From positions 93,538-157,537 of the forward strand of contig JARBTQ010000001.1 in the NCBI GenBank assembly GCA_029240075.1: a stretch of 64,000 bases of DNA. The letters are read 5' to 3'. The notes under the pieces are model-generated. The model saw nothing but the letters and a program-made list of their open reading frames with translations. It was not told where the DNA came from and ran no database searches. Positions 17,919-27,012 of the stretch are shown here, piece by piece. A program made the translations under genes and the position numbers. The DNA comes from Chlamydiales bacterium. GTDB lineage: Bacteria; Chlamydiota; Chlamydiia; Chlamydiales; JARBTQ01. Numbering within the stretch: the first letter of the stretch is position 1; each line of letters starts with the position of its first letter.

Positions 17919-18449
17919 ATGATATCCAATACATCTAATAATAATGTTCCTGCTTATATGGATGCTTCCAGTCAAGGAATGACTCTTCCACCTGTTAGCA
18001 ATCTAACTAGCTGCGAAAAACTTATCAATCCCCTTGTAGACGAAAAGTCAAATGATTCAAAAAAAGATATGGATTTTTTTTATTTAAAAAAAATTGAGGA
18101 GCAAAAGAAAGTTATTGAGGAATACGAAAGTACTATTAGTACGTTACAAAAACAGGTTAAGCACTTAGATAGTAAGCTTATACTCTCTGTAACCTCTCAA
18201 ATAGAATCTTTAACTACATCAATTGTATCTAATCCAAGGTCAAGTGTTCTTTCTGCAGGTGAAACGACAAATCAAGCACTCCCTTTTTCTACATTCCTTA
18301 AGCCTTTCACTATCTTAGAACTAGCAACTGTACAAGAAAAACCAAAATCACAAGAGGCAAAAAACCTAACAAATTCTCCAATAAATCTTTTACCACAGAA
18401 TATTGTAAGTTCTCCAAATTCAAATTTGACATTCGCTTTCTATGCTTAG
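17919..18449 (+). CDS. hypothetical accessory protein with coiled coil, effector-like
   Basis: A 176-residue protein with no recognised family. The N-terminus is rich in Ser, Asn and Pro (begins MISNTSNNNVPAYMDASSQG), a composition common in type III secretion substrates of chlamydiae, though not proof. Residues about 52-90 form a predicted coiled coil (KKIEEQKKVIEEYESTISTL then KQVKHLDSKL). The C-terminal half is Ser/Thr/Pro/Asn-rich and looks disordered. It overlaps the next gene by 8 bases, so the two are surely cotranscribed. Upstream is a very AT-rich tract (17821-17900) after the htpX terminator. The base composition is lower in G and C than the flanking housekeeping genes, as in acquired DNA. 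Confidence 0.65.
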   Translation: MISNTSNNNVPAYMDASSQGMTLPPVSNLTSCEKLINPLVDEKSNDSKKDMDFFYLKKIEEQKKVIEEYESTISTLQKQVKHLDSKLILSVTSQIESLTTSIVSNPRSSVLSAGETTNQALPFSTFLKPFTILELATVQEKPKSQEAKNLTNSPINLLPQNIVSSPNSNLTFAFYA

Positions 18450-19248
18450 CTCTCTTTATACTGCAACAACGCAAGATATTTCTATTAGAGTAGATGAAAT
18501 TTTAAAGGATATATCTACAAATAGTAATCTAGATCTAGAATCTAAATTTGAGCAATTAAATTTTTTTCTAAATTATCCAACTTATAGTACGGTAGCTTGG
18601 AAACTAGTTATTGCGGCAGCATTAAAAGAAGAAAATCTTGATAAGATAAGAGCCTTTGTTATGCTACTCGAAAAGGTTAGCTTACTTAGAATAAATCTTT
18701 TGTTACGAATTGACTTATTAGAAATAAAAGTTAAGTTATGGAAATCAACAATCAGCTATGACCAGTATATAGGCTTGATTACTTCCGAAATTAAATTCTG
18801 GGAAGATTTAGCTTTAAGACAACCTACAAAAGCAAAAGTTTATTTTATAAGATTAAAAAGTCATTTTGAAAATAAACAGTATGATCTTGCACTAGTCGAC
18901 TGTGATGTCGTATCACAGAGTACTCTTAAAGATGATAAGGAAAACGCAGCAGTTTATAAAGCCCTCATTTACAAGGAAAAGAAGCAATATAATCAAGCTA
19001 TAAAACAAATTGATAAAATTTTAAAAAATAGTCCATCTTTAGATAAAGAATTATATGCTGAAAAGTTGAAACAAGAATGTATTGAGGCCTGGCAGTCAGA
19101 AATTTTTGAAGTAGAAATGGATGAAAAAGAACCTTTAGCTGCTATCGATAGAACGCCTACTATAAATAATCTCAACCTCAAACGTCCTATTCCAAGTTCC
19201 GAAGATGATAAGCTTTCTCTCAAATATATCAGACCAGAAAAGCCTTAA
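18442..19248 (+). CDS. TPR-like helical repeat protein, accessory
   Basis: A 268-residue helical protein. The ATG at 18442 overlaps the stop of the upstream gene, indicating translational coupling. Residues about 125-200 look like two tetratricopeptide-type repeats: YFIRLKSHFENKQYDLALVD and AVYKALIYKEKKQYNQAIKQ, each with the small-residue/Tyr/Ala pattern of TPR helix A and B. The C-terminus (residues 225-268) is charged and Pro-rich (RPIPSSEDDKLSLKYIRPEK). TPRs mediate protein-protein contacts. Its partner may be the coiled-coil protein encoded just upstream (inference). I do not recognise a specific family. Confidence 0.65.
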   Translation: MLSSLYTATTQDISIRVDEILKDISTNSNLDLESKFEQLNFFLNYPTYSTVAWKLVIAAALKEENLDKIRAFVMLLEKVSLLRINLLLRIDLLEIKVKLWKSTISYDQYIGLITSEIKFWEDLALRQPTKAKVYFIRLKSHFENKQYDLALVDCDVVSQSTLKDDKENAAVYKALIYKEKKQYNQAIKQIDKILKNSPSLDKELYAEKLKQECIEAWQSEIFEVEMDEKEPLAAIDRTPTINNLNLKRPIPSSEDDKLSLKYIRPEKP

Positions 19249-19301
19249 AATAGAGTAGTAAGTTAAAAAACTACTAAGTACTCCTCCTCTTATTCTTGGA
19301 A

Positions 19302-19323
19302 GCTTGCTTAAATTCAAGCAAGC
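19302..19323. terminator. hairpin after the TPR-like gene
   Basis: GCTTGCTT at 19302-19309 pairs with AAGCAAGC at 19316-19323 over a 6-base loop, 54 bases past the stop. No T run follows. The stem resembles that of the htpX terminator. Confidence 0.35.
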
Positions 19324-19452
19324 CCAGGTAGTTGATGATCTATAGCTGTTAGCTTTCTTTCATATAGAATTCCTTTTAAGAATATGTTTATAGTGTTATA
19401 CTTTTGAAGCTATTGTATTAACAAAATTAGTTTTAATTTAGGTAACAATTTC

Positions 19453-20100
19453 ATGACAACCCCTATAAATAAAAAAACAAATCTTCCTGATTCAACTACA
19501 AATGTGGTTCAAGCTCGTTTAAATTCACCCATATCCGATAAAACGGTTTCCATTTTTTCAAAGAAACCAACAACTCTAAATAGCCAAGAAAACTCGCCAA
19601 AAAAAGGGGAGCAGCGAAGTATTCAAAGGTATACAGTTTCCAATCTGAATCCAAAGCTATCTGAAAAGCAAATAAAAGCTCTAAATAGTCAATTGTACAC
19701 CAGTCAACCAGTTTGGGAGGCCATTAAAAGAGTAGGAAAAGCTGATGATCAGAAGGAATGTGATTGCGATATTAATTTTCTTGAAAATTGTTTGGATGCG
19801 CCTGCATTTGTTATTTACCAGAACTCAATCAAGGTCGTCCTTATAGAGAACTTTGAAAGATTGGAATTAATCGAAAAAATGAAAAATCTAATAGAAAAAT
19901 GCAAATTAGATCATTCTTTTGAAAAAGTCAAATCATTAGGCAAACAAAGACTAACTCCAGAAAAATTTGATAAAATTTTTGAGCAAAAACCAACAAATGA
20001 TCTTCCATTTTTAGAACCCTTTCCATCTGTTAAACAAGAAGCAATAGATGAGCTTCCGCCCTTAGAGCCCTTTCCATTTATTAAAAAAGAAAACCCCTAA
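19453..20100 (+). CDS. hypothetical accessory protein with C-terminal acidic/proline repeats
   Basis: A 215-residue protein of unknown family. The N-terminal 60 residues are Ser/Thr/Asn/Lys-rich and probably disordered (MTTPINKKTNLPDSTTNVVQ). The middle (about 75-160) is helical and contains a KECDCDINFLENCLDAPAFV segment with three cysteines. The C-terminus carries a short tandem repeat: NDLPFLEPFPSVKQE followed by DELPPLEPFPFIKKE, two copies of about 16 residues. It may share a weak middle-domain resemblance with the protein at 20573 (helix with a cysteine-containing turn, then VLxEYY/VLIENF). Ser/Asn-rich N-terminus and AT-rich coding fit an effector-like accessory gene. Confidence 0.6.
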   Translation: MTTPINKKTNLPDSTTNVVQARLNSPISDKTVSIFSKKPTTLNSQENSPKKGEQRSIQRYTVSNLNPKLSEKQIKALNSQLYTSQPVWEAIKRVGKADDQKECDCDINFLENCLDAPAFVIYQNSIKVVLIENFERLELIEKMKNLIEKCKLDHSFEKVKSLGKQRLTPEKFDKIFEQKPTNDLPFLEPFPSVKQEAIDELPPLEPFPFIKKENP

Positions 20101-20572
20101 AATATAAAATAGATTTTATAAAACAAGTTTTAACATACAATTAAAATAAAATAAATTATTAATAAATTACTATTATGAATTTATCCCATCCCCGCTTTTT
20201 ACTAAATGACATTTAAAAAAATTAAAAATTTCTAATTTATTTGAATATATAATACGCAGATAATGTCATTTTTTAGCAAAGAAAACAATCGAATTTTCGA
20301 TTCTCTGTATATTTTATAATTAATTATATTTTTTTAAAATTATAATAATATATAATTAACTTGTATAATAAATCAATAAACATCTCACACATAGACAGAA
20401 AAATAAAAATCATAAATATTTATTTAAAATAGGATTAATTATGTTAAACGTCCACGAAGTATTATTTTTTGAAAATTCAGATATATACAAAGCGCGGTCG
20501 ATTTTACCGTTTTTTTACCTAGCGGAAAAAAGGTAAATCTAGCCGCGAGCTGTATAGAAAAAAAACTTTTAC
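20101..20572. other. AT-rich intergenic region with palindromic repeat
   Basis: Extremely AT-rich (long A and T runs over 20120-20440). It contains a family 2 palindrome at 20483-20557. A short open frame, ATG 20440 to TAA 20534 (31 codons), runs into the repeat and may be the start of a gene interrupted by it. No promoter can be told apart from the background. Confidence 0.5.
20483..20557 (+). repeat. palindromic repeat, family 2
   Basis: Hairpin-forming element. The left arm has GCGCGGTCGATTTTACCG and a T run; the right arm has an A run, then AGGTAAATCTAGCCGCG. The arms are inverted repeats around a short centre. A diverged copy in the same orientation is at 63645-63720. No coding potential of its own. 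Confidence 0.65.
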
Positions 20573-21169
20573 ATGGTTAATAATCATAATACAATAAGAC
20601 AAGAAAATATTTTATACAGTAAACTTAAGGGAAAATTTCCCTTAGAATTTTATATGCATTTTAACAAAAATGGCCAACAAGATGTATCCAAGCTTATCTC
20701 AAACCTAAAAAGACTTAATCATAGATTCACATCTAGTAAAAAGATACAAAAGTCAGTTGCACCCTATTCACCCTTACAGCAAAAGCCTATAAAGCCTTTA
20801 CATCTAAATATTGCTCTGAAGTTACCATCACAAGATCCCTCTAATCAAGGCATTATATCTACCACAAAAACTTCTATTTCTAATCTAACTTTGTCGATAA
20901 AGGATCGAAAAGAAGCAATTATGAATCACTGCCAAAAAGTGGCTTCTGCAGAGTATACAACTGATTGCAAAGCTTCTGTAAGTTATCTTAGTACTTACTT
21001 AAAAATGGACTCTAAAGATCAAATTTTAGAAGCTTACATAAAAAAAGTACTTTCTGAATATTACCAAAAAATAAAAGAAACAGCAGCAACTCCTAATTTA
21101 TGCAATCTAACCCCTAATAATCAGAAAAAATCAAAACCAGAATTATACATAGACTTAAACATAGATTAA
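20573..21169 (+). CDS. hypothetical accessory protein, 198 aa
   Basis: No recognised family. The N-terminus begins MVNNHNTIRQENILYSKLKG. A basic, Ser/Pro-rich linker (residues about 45-115) precedes a helical segment with two cysteines (KEAIMNHCQKVASAEYTTDC) and the helix SYLSTYLKMDSKDQILEAYI. The C-terminus is polar. This helical part faintly resembles the middle of the protein at 19453. It starts shortly after a family 2 palindrome. The ribosome site is poor (AAACTTTTAC). AT-rich codon use. It could be the remnant of a longer gene, but the frame is intact. Confidence 0.55.
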   Translation: MVNNHNTIRQENILYSKLKGKFPLEFYMHFNKNGQQDVSKLISNLKRLNHRFTSSKKIQKSVAPYSPLQQKPIKPLHLNIALKLPSQDPSNQGIISTTKTSISNLTLSIKDRKEAIMNHCQKVASAEYTTDCKASVSYLSTYLKMDSKDQILEAYIKKVLSEYYQKIKETAATPNLCNLTPNNQKKSKPELYIDLNID

Positions 21170-21518
21170 ATTAAGTGATTAAGGCAAAAACTTGATAACA
21201 AAATACGATTATCAAGCCTCTCAAAAAATATTTGCAGTTTAAGCAATGCAAACTGACAAAAAAATAGCATGGGAAAATGTTTGTCTTATTCAGATCTTAT
21301 TTCACATTCTAGACTTCATGCAGTTTCGGTTTACAAATTAATCCAGGATACTAAGGGTAGAACTTTCTACCCTTTTCTTTCTCAAATCTATTAAAAAAGC
21401 AAACATAGAGAATATGGAAAATTTAGCTGTTCTAGTATCATTATAATTTGTAATAGCTTTCTTGAACCATTCGCACTATCTATGATAAACTCCAGATTCT
21501 TTAATAAGTTTATCATGC
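21170..21518. other. intergenic region with orphan terminator
   Basis: The 349-base gap holds a terminator-like hairpin at 21353-21382, some 180 bases after the last stop codon and on the + strand. That leaves room for a long 3' leader or a small RNA in 21180-21374. I see no conserved RNA family. Confidence 0.4.
21353..21382 (+). terminator. rho-independent terminator, orphan
   Basis: AAGGGTAG at 21353-21360 pairs with CTACCCTT at 21367-21374 over a 6-base loop, followed by TTCTTTCT. Confidence 0.65.
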
Positions 21519-22694
21519 ATGAGTTGTAGAGAAAATATGGAAATCCAAATCAAGGAAAGATGGAAAGTTTATTCACACCGTATTGGAGGACAATGTTATT
21601 TACCTGGTTCTCCGTATATTCTTACCATCTATCCTACGCACATCGCTATTTTACAAATAGAGGCTAATCTCATCCATAAAGTTGCAAGTATTGACTGGGA
21701 ACTGCAAGGACCTGTGCACAATTTCACTTATGCGTTAGATTTGGATAGAGAAAGAATTTCTGTTTGGGGAGAGGCTAAGCAAGGTTATTTTCACTATACG
21801 ATTCGAGCCTTGCTTAGCCCTTTAGGATTGGAGATAACTTTAGATCGAGCTCTGGCACAAGGGATCTCCTATCAACTAACCTACAATCATCCATATAGTA
21901 GTACTACCCTGCCTAAATCAGCATTATTACAGCGTAAAGAAAAAATTATTGTTACTAAGAATGCTGAAAATTGCCCCTCTACGATTCAGTATTATCAAGT
22001 ACAGAATTGCCAGACTCTTTCTTTTGGATTTCACAAAGCTTTAGAATGGGAGAATATACTACGTAGGAATGAATTATCTGAGCTCATACCTATATGGTTT
22101 CGGCTAACCCAACTTTTACCCCCTATGATTGAGACTATTGCAAATTTACCTAGCGAAGGGGCGTTTACTCTACTAAAGAATTGTTATATATTAGTTCAAC
22201 AAGGCGAAAAACTAGCTTTAGAACAGGAGCTACTTAACCTATTTAATTATAGTATCAAAGATCTAGGTGTATCACAGCTAGAAGATACTTATTTCCAAGG
22301 GATAAATTGTCCTCCACTTTCTGCTGGAAATCATTTAACAGGATTACACCTTTTAAAGTCAGTGTATCACCTCCTATTAATGCTTTTTATCAAGACTGTG
22401 GACTCATCCATTCATATTTTACCGACTTTACTTCCCTCTTTTAAGGCTGGGCGGGCTTTAAATCTACCCTGTGGATTATTAGGTACGATTGATATGGAGT
22501 GGCGTAAAGACTCTATTCGTCGTGTCTATTTCCATGCTAATACAACCCAGACTATTCACTTCGTCTTTCCCTCTTTTATAAAATCTTATCGTTTAGGCAC
22601 TGGGAATAAACAAATGATAAAAAAACAAGCTATTGGGCTTCCTCTTAATGTGATAGCAGGACAAACTTATAGTTTCGATTATTTTGAAAAATAG
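21519..22694 (+). CDS. conserved hypothetical protein near glgB
   Basis: A protein of up to 391 residues. The first ATG is at 21519; an in-frame ATG at 21537 has AGAGAAA just upstream and may be the true start (product then begins MEIQIKERWKVYSHRIGGQC). The N-terminal half is beta-rich (WELQGPVHNFTYALDLDRER, ISVWGEAKQGYFHYTIRA), with the style of a sugar-binding or beta-sandwich fold. The C-terminal half is helical, then again beta-rich, ending LPLNVIAGQTYSFDYF. No membrane segment or signal peptide. Housekeeping-like codon use. I think it is a conserved chlamydial gene that neighbours glgB, suggesting a link to glycogen, but this is inference. Confidence 0.65.
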   Translation: MSCRENMEIQIKERWKVYSHRIGGQCYLPGSPYILTIYPTHIAILQIEANLIHKVASIDWELQGPVHNFTYALDLDRERISVWGEAKQGYFHYTIRALLSPLGLEITLDRALAQGISYQLTYNHPYSSTTLPKSALLQRKEKIIVTKNAENCPSTIQYYQVQNCQTLSFGFHKALEWENILRRNELSELIPIWFRLTQLLPPMIETIANLPSEGAFTLLKNCYILVQQGEKLALEQELLNLFNYSIKDLGVSQLEDTYFQGINCPPLSAGNHLTGLHLLKSVYHLLLMLFIKTVDSSIHILPTLLPSFKAGRALNLPCGLLGTIDMEWRKDSIRRVYFHANTTQTIHFVFPSFIKSYRLGTGNKQMIKKQAIGLPLNVIAGQTYSFDYFEK

Positions 22695-22822
22695 AAACCG
22701 CGCTATTTCAGCTAAAGGCAATCGTTTAAAAGTTAAAAGATCGTTCCAATAATATTAAATATAAATTTTTAGATAATAAGCGCGAAAAAGTTTACAAACA
22801 ATTCAACATATAAAGGTTTTTT

Positions 22823-22948
22823 ATGGTTAATCTCTCTATGTATAACAATATTGGATTGCCTGCCAATCCTTTAACTCCAATCAATAATAATAGTCCCTCT
22901 CTCCTACAAAGTTTACTCACAGATGCAATAGATTCCTATAAAGATTAG
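22823..22948 (+). CDS. short ORF (41 aa), probable remnant of an accessory gene
   Basis: ATG 22823 with TAAAGG 7-12 bases upstream. The product begins MVNLSMYNNIGLPANP and is Asn/Pro/Ser-rich, like the N-termini of the accessory genes at 17.9-20.6 kb. It stops just before a degenerate palindromic-repeat relic (about 22956-22999). It may be a real small protein or the intact 5' end of a decayed effector gene. Confidence 0.35.
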   Translation: MVNLSMYNNIGLPANPLTPINNNSPSLLQSLLTDAIDSYKD

Positions 22949-23248
22949 TCTGAAGATAGGTAAATTATAGAATCTTTTTGTAAAGGCCTGTTGAGGAGCT
23001 GATAAAAAGCTATATAAGCAATCTAACATGGCATTAATCGAACTTTGCTTTTTGGTTAATGCCATACAATTTCCTATTTTAGTCGTATAGACCTATTAAA
23101 AAATTAACTTTTACAATTTCCTTAACCATAAGCATAAGAAAACCTAAAGATGTTTATCTTGAAAAATAGATTGCATTTTAGATTCAAAACCCCTAAAGAA
23201 CAGATTTTAAATGGGAGTTAATATTTTACTGAGCTTATAGGGAGTCAT
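22949..23248. other. intergenic region upstream of glgB
   Basis: Contains a likely degenerate family 1 palindrome around 22956-22999 (CTTTTTGTAAAGGCCTGTTG matches its right arm) and a perfect 10-base hairpin, ATGGCATTAA (23028-23037) with TTAATGCCAT (23056-23065). A good ribosome site (AGGGAG) precedes glgB. Confidence 0.45.
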
Positions 23249-25438
23249 ATGGAGTTAGCTGAAAAAAATTCATCTTTAGATCCAGCATTTGCAGCGGAGC
23301 TAGACCGCCTCATTTACGGAAATCATTATAATCCCCACCAAATCTTAGGGTTGCATCCTTATTTTGATAATCAAAAAGTGATAAGAGTTTATAGACCAGG
23401 TGCAGATTCGATTTATGTAGAGGTCTTCGATCAAATTATATCCCCTCAAAAAGTTCATGATGCAGGCATTTTTGAATATGTCGTTCCTGCTTATACAACC
23501 TATTCCGATTACAAAGTCTATCACCAAAATAGTCAGCTAGCTTATGACCCTTATGCCTTTTTACCTACATTTGGTGATTTAGATGGCTACCTCTTTAACC
23601 GTGGTGTTCACTATGACTTATATAATGTATTGGGTGCTCACACAGTTAATCACCAAGGTGTGATGGGAACAAAATTTACAGTTTGGGCTCCTTCTGCAAA
23701 GAGTGTAGCCCTTGTAGGCGATTTTAACTACTGGAATGGTGCTACAAATCCGATGCGCTCCATGGGTGGCCCTGGAGTTTGGGAACTATTTATCCCTGGT
23801 CTCAAAGAAGGGGAAAAATATAAGTTTGAGATTAAAACTCAAAACGATGAGATCCTTTTAAAGTCAGACCCTTATGCTCTTGCAGCTGAACTCCGTCCTT
23901 CAACCGCTTCTGTTATCTTCAATCTTGACCAGTATACTTGGAAAGATCAACATTGGGTAGAGCAAAGAGCTCGAAATAAAGACCAAGCCAAACCAATGAA
24001 CATCTATGAGGTTCATCTAGGATCATGGCAAAAAGGGGAAAATGGAGAGTTCTTAAATTATAGAGAGATTGCCCACCGCCTTGCAAAATACTGTAAAGAG
24101 ATGGGTTTTTCTCATGTTGAACTAATGCCTTTAGCTGAACATCCACTAGACGAATCTTGGGGGTATCAAGTTACTGGATTTTATGCTGTTACAAGTCGTT
24201 ATGGTACTCCAAGAGACTTCCAATATTTCGTTGACGTGATGCACCAGGAAGGGATCGGTGTGATTCTTGACTGGGTCCCCGCACATTTTCCTACAGATGC
24301 TTTTTCACTAGGCAAATTTGATGGAACCGCACTCTATGAACATGAAGACATGCGCAAAGGATTCCATCCTCATTGGAATACTTTTATATTCAACTACGAC
24401 AGACACGAAGTTTCTAACTTTTTAATCGCTAATGCTTTGTTCTGGTTTGACAAAATGCATATCGATGGACTACGAGTTGATGCTGTTGCTTCAATGCTAT
24501 ACCTCGACTATGGACGTGATGGCGGTGATTGGATCCCCAATCCCTATGGAGGAAAAGAGAATATTGGGGCGATTGAAATGATGAAGCACTTAAATTCCGT
24601 AGTTCATTCCCGCTTCCCTGGTGCGCTGATGATTGCTGAAGAATCAACGGCATTTGCAGGTGTAACTTGCCCTGTAGACTACAATGGATTGGGATTTGAC
24701 CTTAAATGGAATATGGGGTGGATGAATGATACATTGCGTTATTTCCACAAAGATCCAATTTACCGCTCCTATCATCACCATGACTTAACATTTGGGTTAA
24801 TCTACGCATTTTCAGAAAAATTTGCCCTTGTCCTTTCCCATGATGAAGTTGTACATGGTAAGAACAGTTTGTTAAGTAAAATGCCTGGTGATGTCTGGCA
24901 AAAATTTGCTAATCTGCGCCTTCTCTACAGCTATATGATGTGCCAACCTGGTAAGAAGCTGCTCTTTATGGGTGGTGAAATTGGTCAATGGAATGAGTGG
25001 AACTGTAAATCTGAAGTTGAATGGAATTTATTGCAATTCCCTAATCATAAGAATTTGCAGAATATGGTACGAGATATGAACCATTTTTATCTCAACCATT
25101 CAGCTCTTTGGGAGCATGATTTTGACCATACTGGATTTGAATGGATCACTTTCTCTGACAGCTACAACTGTATTATAAGTTACAAGCGTAAGAGTTCCAA
25201 AGGGGACATCATCTGTGTACATAACTTTACTCCTACTTATCATGGTGAGTACACATTACATGCTAGCCATATCAAGTCGATTCAGGAAGTTTTTAACACT
25301 GATTCGACTCAATATGGTGGATCAGGCAAAGTAAATCATCAACCACGCATTGTCTATAATGGGACACAACACCCAGAAGGGGTTGCTATTCAAATTGCTC
25401 CTTTAGCGACAATGATCTTTGAAGTTGAATATATCTAA
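23249..25438 (+). CDS. glgB: 1,4-alpha-glucan branching enzyme
   Basis: Introduces alpha-1,6 branches into glycogen. The 729-residue length equals bacterial GlgB. The order is an N-terminal beta-sandwich starting NHYNPHQILGLHPY (about 28-41), a CBM48 domain with FTVWAPSAKSVALVGDFNYW (about 143-162), the GH13 catalytic barrel, and the C-terminal beta domain. Catalytic motifs are visible: DGLRVDAVASMLYLDYGR (nucleophile Asp), MIAEESTAF (acid/base Glu) and LVLSHDEVVHGKNS (transition-state Asp). Start ATG 23249 with AGGGAG upstream. Chlamydiae keep a complete glycogen pathway, and the uhpC carrier in this window can supply its sugar phosphate. Confident. Confidence 0.97.
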   Translation: MELAEKNSSLDPAFAAELDRLIYGNHYNPHQILGLHPYFDNQKVIRVYRPGADSIYVEVFDQIISPQKVHDAGIFEYVVPAYTTYSDYKVYHQNSQLAYDPYAFLPTFGDLDGYLFNRGVHYDLYNVLGAHTVNHQGVMGTKFTVWAPSAKSVALVGDFNYWNGATNPMRSMGGPGVWELFIPGLKEGEKYKFEIKTQNDEILLKSDPYALAAELRPSTASVIFNLDQYTWKDQHWVEQRARNKDQAKPMNIYEVHLGSWQKGENGEFLNYREIAHRLAKYCKEMGFSHVELMPLAEHPLDESWGYQVTGFYAVTSRYGTPRDFQYFVDVMHQEGIGVILDWVPAHFPTDAFSLGKFDGTALYEHEDMRKGFHPHWNTFIFNYDRHEVSNFLIANALFWFDKMHIDGLRVDAVASMLYLDYGRDGGDWIPNPYGGKENIGAIEMMKHLNSVVHSRFPGALMIAEESTAFAGVTCPVDYNGLGFDLKWNMGWMNDTLRYFHKDPIYRSYHHHDLTFGLIYAFSEKFALVLSHDEVVHGKNSLLSKMPGDVWQKFANLRLLYSYMMCQPGKKLLFMGGEIGQWNEWNCKSEVEWNLLQFPNHKNLQNMVRDMNHFYLNHSALWEHDFDHTGFEWITFSDSYNCIISYKRKSSKGDIICVHNFTPTYHGEYTLHASHIKSIQEVFNTDSTQYGGSGKVNHQPRIVYNGTQHPEGVAIQIAPLATMIFEVEYI

Positions 25439-25447
25439 TTAATTATA

Positions 25448-25483
25448 AGAGCTTAGTAAATGATACTAAGCTCTGTAATCTCT
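25448..25483 (+). terminator. terminator after glgB
   Basis: A perfect 11-base stem, AGAGCTTAGTA at 25448-25458 and TACTAAGCTCT at 25464-25474, is followed by GTAATCTCTT. It also lies ahead of the end of the convergent gene at 25504. Confidence 0.7.
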
Positions 25484-25503
25484 TGAGCTACTCTGTAAAC
25501 ATA

Positions 25504-27012
25504 TTAGTTAAAATTTTTGTTTAAACTATTTTGATTCGCTTTCCATTTACCAAGGTCCAAATCAACCATAGGTATTTGGTGGAGTAATTGATTTGATAAC
25601 TTGGCATATCCTTTGTAAATACGAGCTATGAAATTTGTTAACGAAGGTTCTAAGGTATATAAATCTGGTGAAATTTTATATCTTATTCCTAGAGCGCCTT
25701 CTTTACTCTTACTAGGCCATAAATAAAAAAGCTTTTTATCTGTGGGATCTTCTAAAGCATTGCAAGCACTGCTCCGGTCCGTAGTAGTATGCCCAGCAGA
25801 ATTCATAAGTGCGTAAGTTTCTTCTAAAGTAAGTTCACAAGGATCTTTGCCTAAACGAAAATCGACTATAACTTGTGATATCGGAGATCCTTTCTGGATT
25901 ATATGCTCTTTAAAATCTCCTTTTTGCATGAAACCTATATCCCCTTTTTGACTTTCAGGCCAGATGCGATAATCTGTGGTATATGTTGATTCTCGCAAAC
26001 TTTTGAAAGCAGTCTCTTTATTAGAGCTCCAAATGTTTTTCTCGATTAAAAAAGATAAAGTGATTTCATCTATCTCTAGTTGATTTTTTTGAATCAAATC
26101 TTGAGCTATCTTCGTTATTTCAGGAGCTGCTTGTAAAAAAGGATCGGGAAGAAGCTCATTTTTAGACTGCGAGTCATATTTACAAAGCTTTGATAGGGCT
26201 TCTCCTCCAGATAGAATTTTATTGCGGCCAAACAAAGACTCTAATAAAGTTAAAGAATTTGCCGTATAGTTATCTGTTAAAATATCTCCAAAGCGTGCTT
26301 TATAAATGACTGTAAGATAAAGATCATCTCTACCCTGTGCAATGATATATTCTTCTTGATTTAATCCTTTCTCCTCCTTTAATTTTCTGATAAACGAATA
26401 TATTCCTCCAAATTTTTTGAGAGTTTCATAGGGGATGACTCTAGGATCTGAGTTAATAAGGTAAAGTAGTTCTCTATTTTGAGTTTTCCATTCCTGTAAA
26501 ACCTTTGAGATAGGGACCAATTTATCTAAAGGAAATTTTTCACAGTCCATTGCCTCTGGTACTTTATGACCGATAACCTCTTCAGAAAATTTAGAATCTC
26601 CTTCTTTTAAAAGGATAGAAACTCTTTGCTCAGCATAGATTCTGTTTACTACTATAGTCCATGATCCACAAGGGAAAAGATTGAGAGCTGGTTCTAAATA
26701 TGAAGCTTCTTCAGCAGTAAAGACAGGATATCCTCCAATCCCAAAATATTCATGAAATTTTCTAACATTATAATATGGGTCACTGCTTGCGTTATAAAAA
26801 TTCCTTCGTTCAGGATTTAATAACATATCAACCATGCTATTCTTATAGAAATCGCTGTATTCTACTTGAATTGGTCCTGTATAAAGTTTACCTGTAACAT
26901 TAAAACCCGCCGAATTGACCTCTTGCAGTTCATTTGAACTTCCTAAATCCCCATCACTTAGAGGAAAACTTCCAGAAATATTACCAACCATTTTTTCTCC
27001 TATTTGTAACAA
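25504..27012 (-). CDS. hypothetical accessory protein with internal repeats
   Basis: A 502-residue soluble protein of unknown family; the true start may be the second Met (MVGNISGSFPLSDGDLG, residue 8), as GGAGAAA lies just ahead. Two segments in the C-terminal half look alike: the first has IWSSNKETAFKSLRESTYTT then DYRIWPESQKGDIGFM, the second has TTTDRSSACNALEDPTDKKL then FYLWPSKSKEGALGI. The shared pattern is a helix with an Ala/Leu core, then a strand ending in WP.S..G..G. An earlier segment with EEASYLEPALNLFPCGSWTI has the same helix-then-strand order. This is faintly like an SH2-type fold (helix then GxFLxRxS), but the key Arg is not clearly present. No signal peptide. Effector-like by context. 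Confidence 0.6.
   Translation of the reverse strand: MLQIGEKMVGNISGSFPLSDGDLGSSNELQEVNSAGFNVTGKLYTGPIQVEYSDFYKNSMVDMLLNPERRNFYNASSDPYYNVRKFHEYFGIGGYPVFTAEEASYLEPALNLFPCGSWTIVVNRIYAEQRVSILLKEGDSKFSEEVIGHKVPEAMDCEKFPLDKLVPISKVLQEWKTQNRELLYLINSDPRVIPYETLKKFGGIYSFIRKLKEEKGLNQEEYIIAQGRDDLYLTVIYKARFGDILTDNYTANSLTLLESLFGRNKILSGGEALSKLCKYDSQSKNELLPDPFLQAAPEITKIAQDLIQKNQLEIDEITLSFLIEKNIWSSNKETAFKSLRESTYTTDYRIWPESQKGDIGFMQKGDFKEHIIQKGSPISQVIVDFRLGKDPCELTLEETYALMNSAGHTTTDRSSACNALEDPTDKKLFYLWPSKSKEGALGIRYKISPDLYTLEPSLTNFIARIYKGYAKLSNQLLHQIPMVDLDLGKWKANQNSLNKNFN

Noticed and set aside
22956..22999. Sixth intergenic copy of the family 1 palindrome
   Set aside because: Only the right arm matches well (CTTTTTGTAAAGGCCTGTTG); kept as a note in the intergenic entry, not counted as a firm copy.
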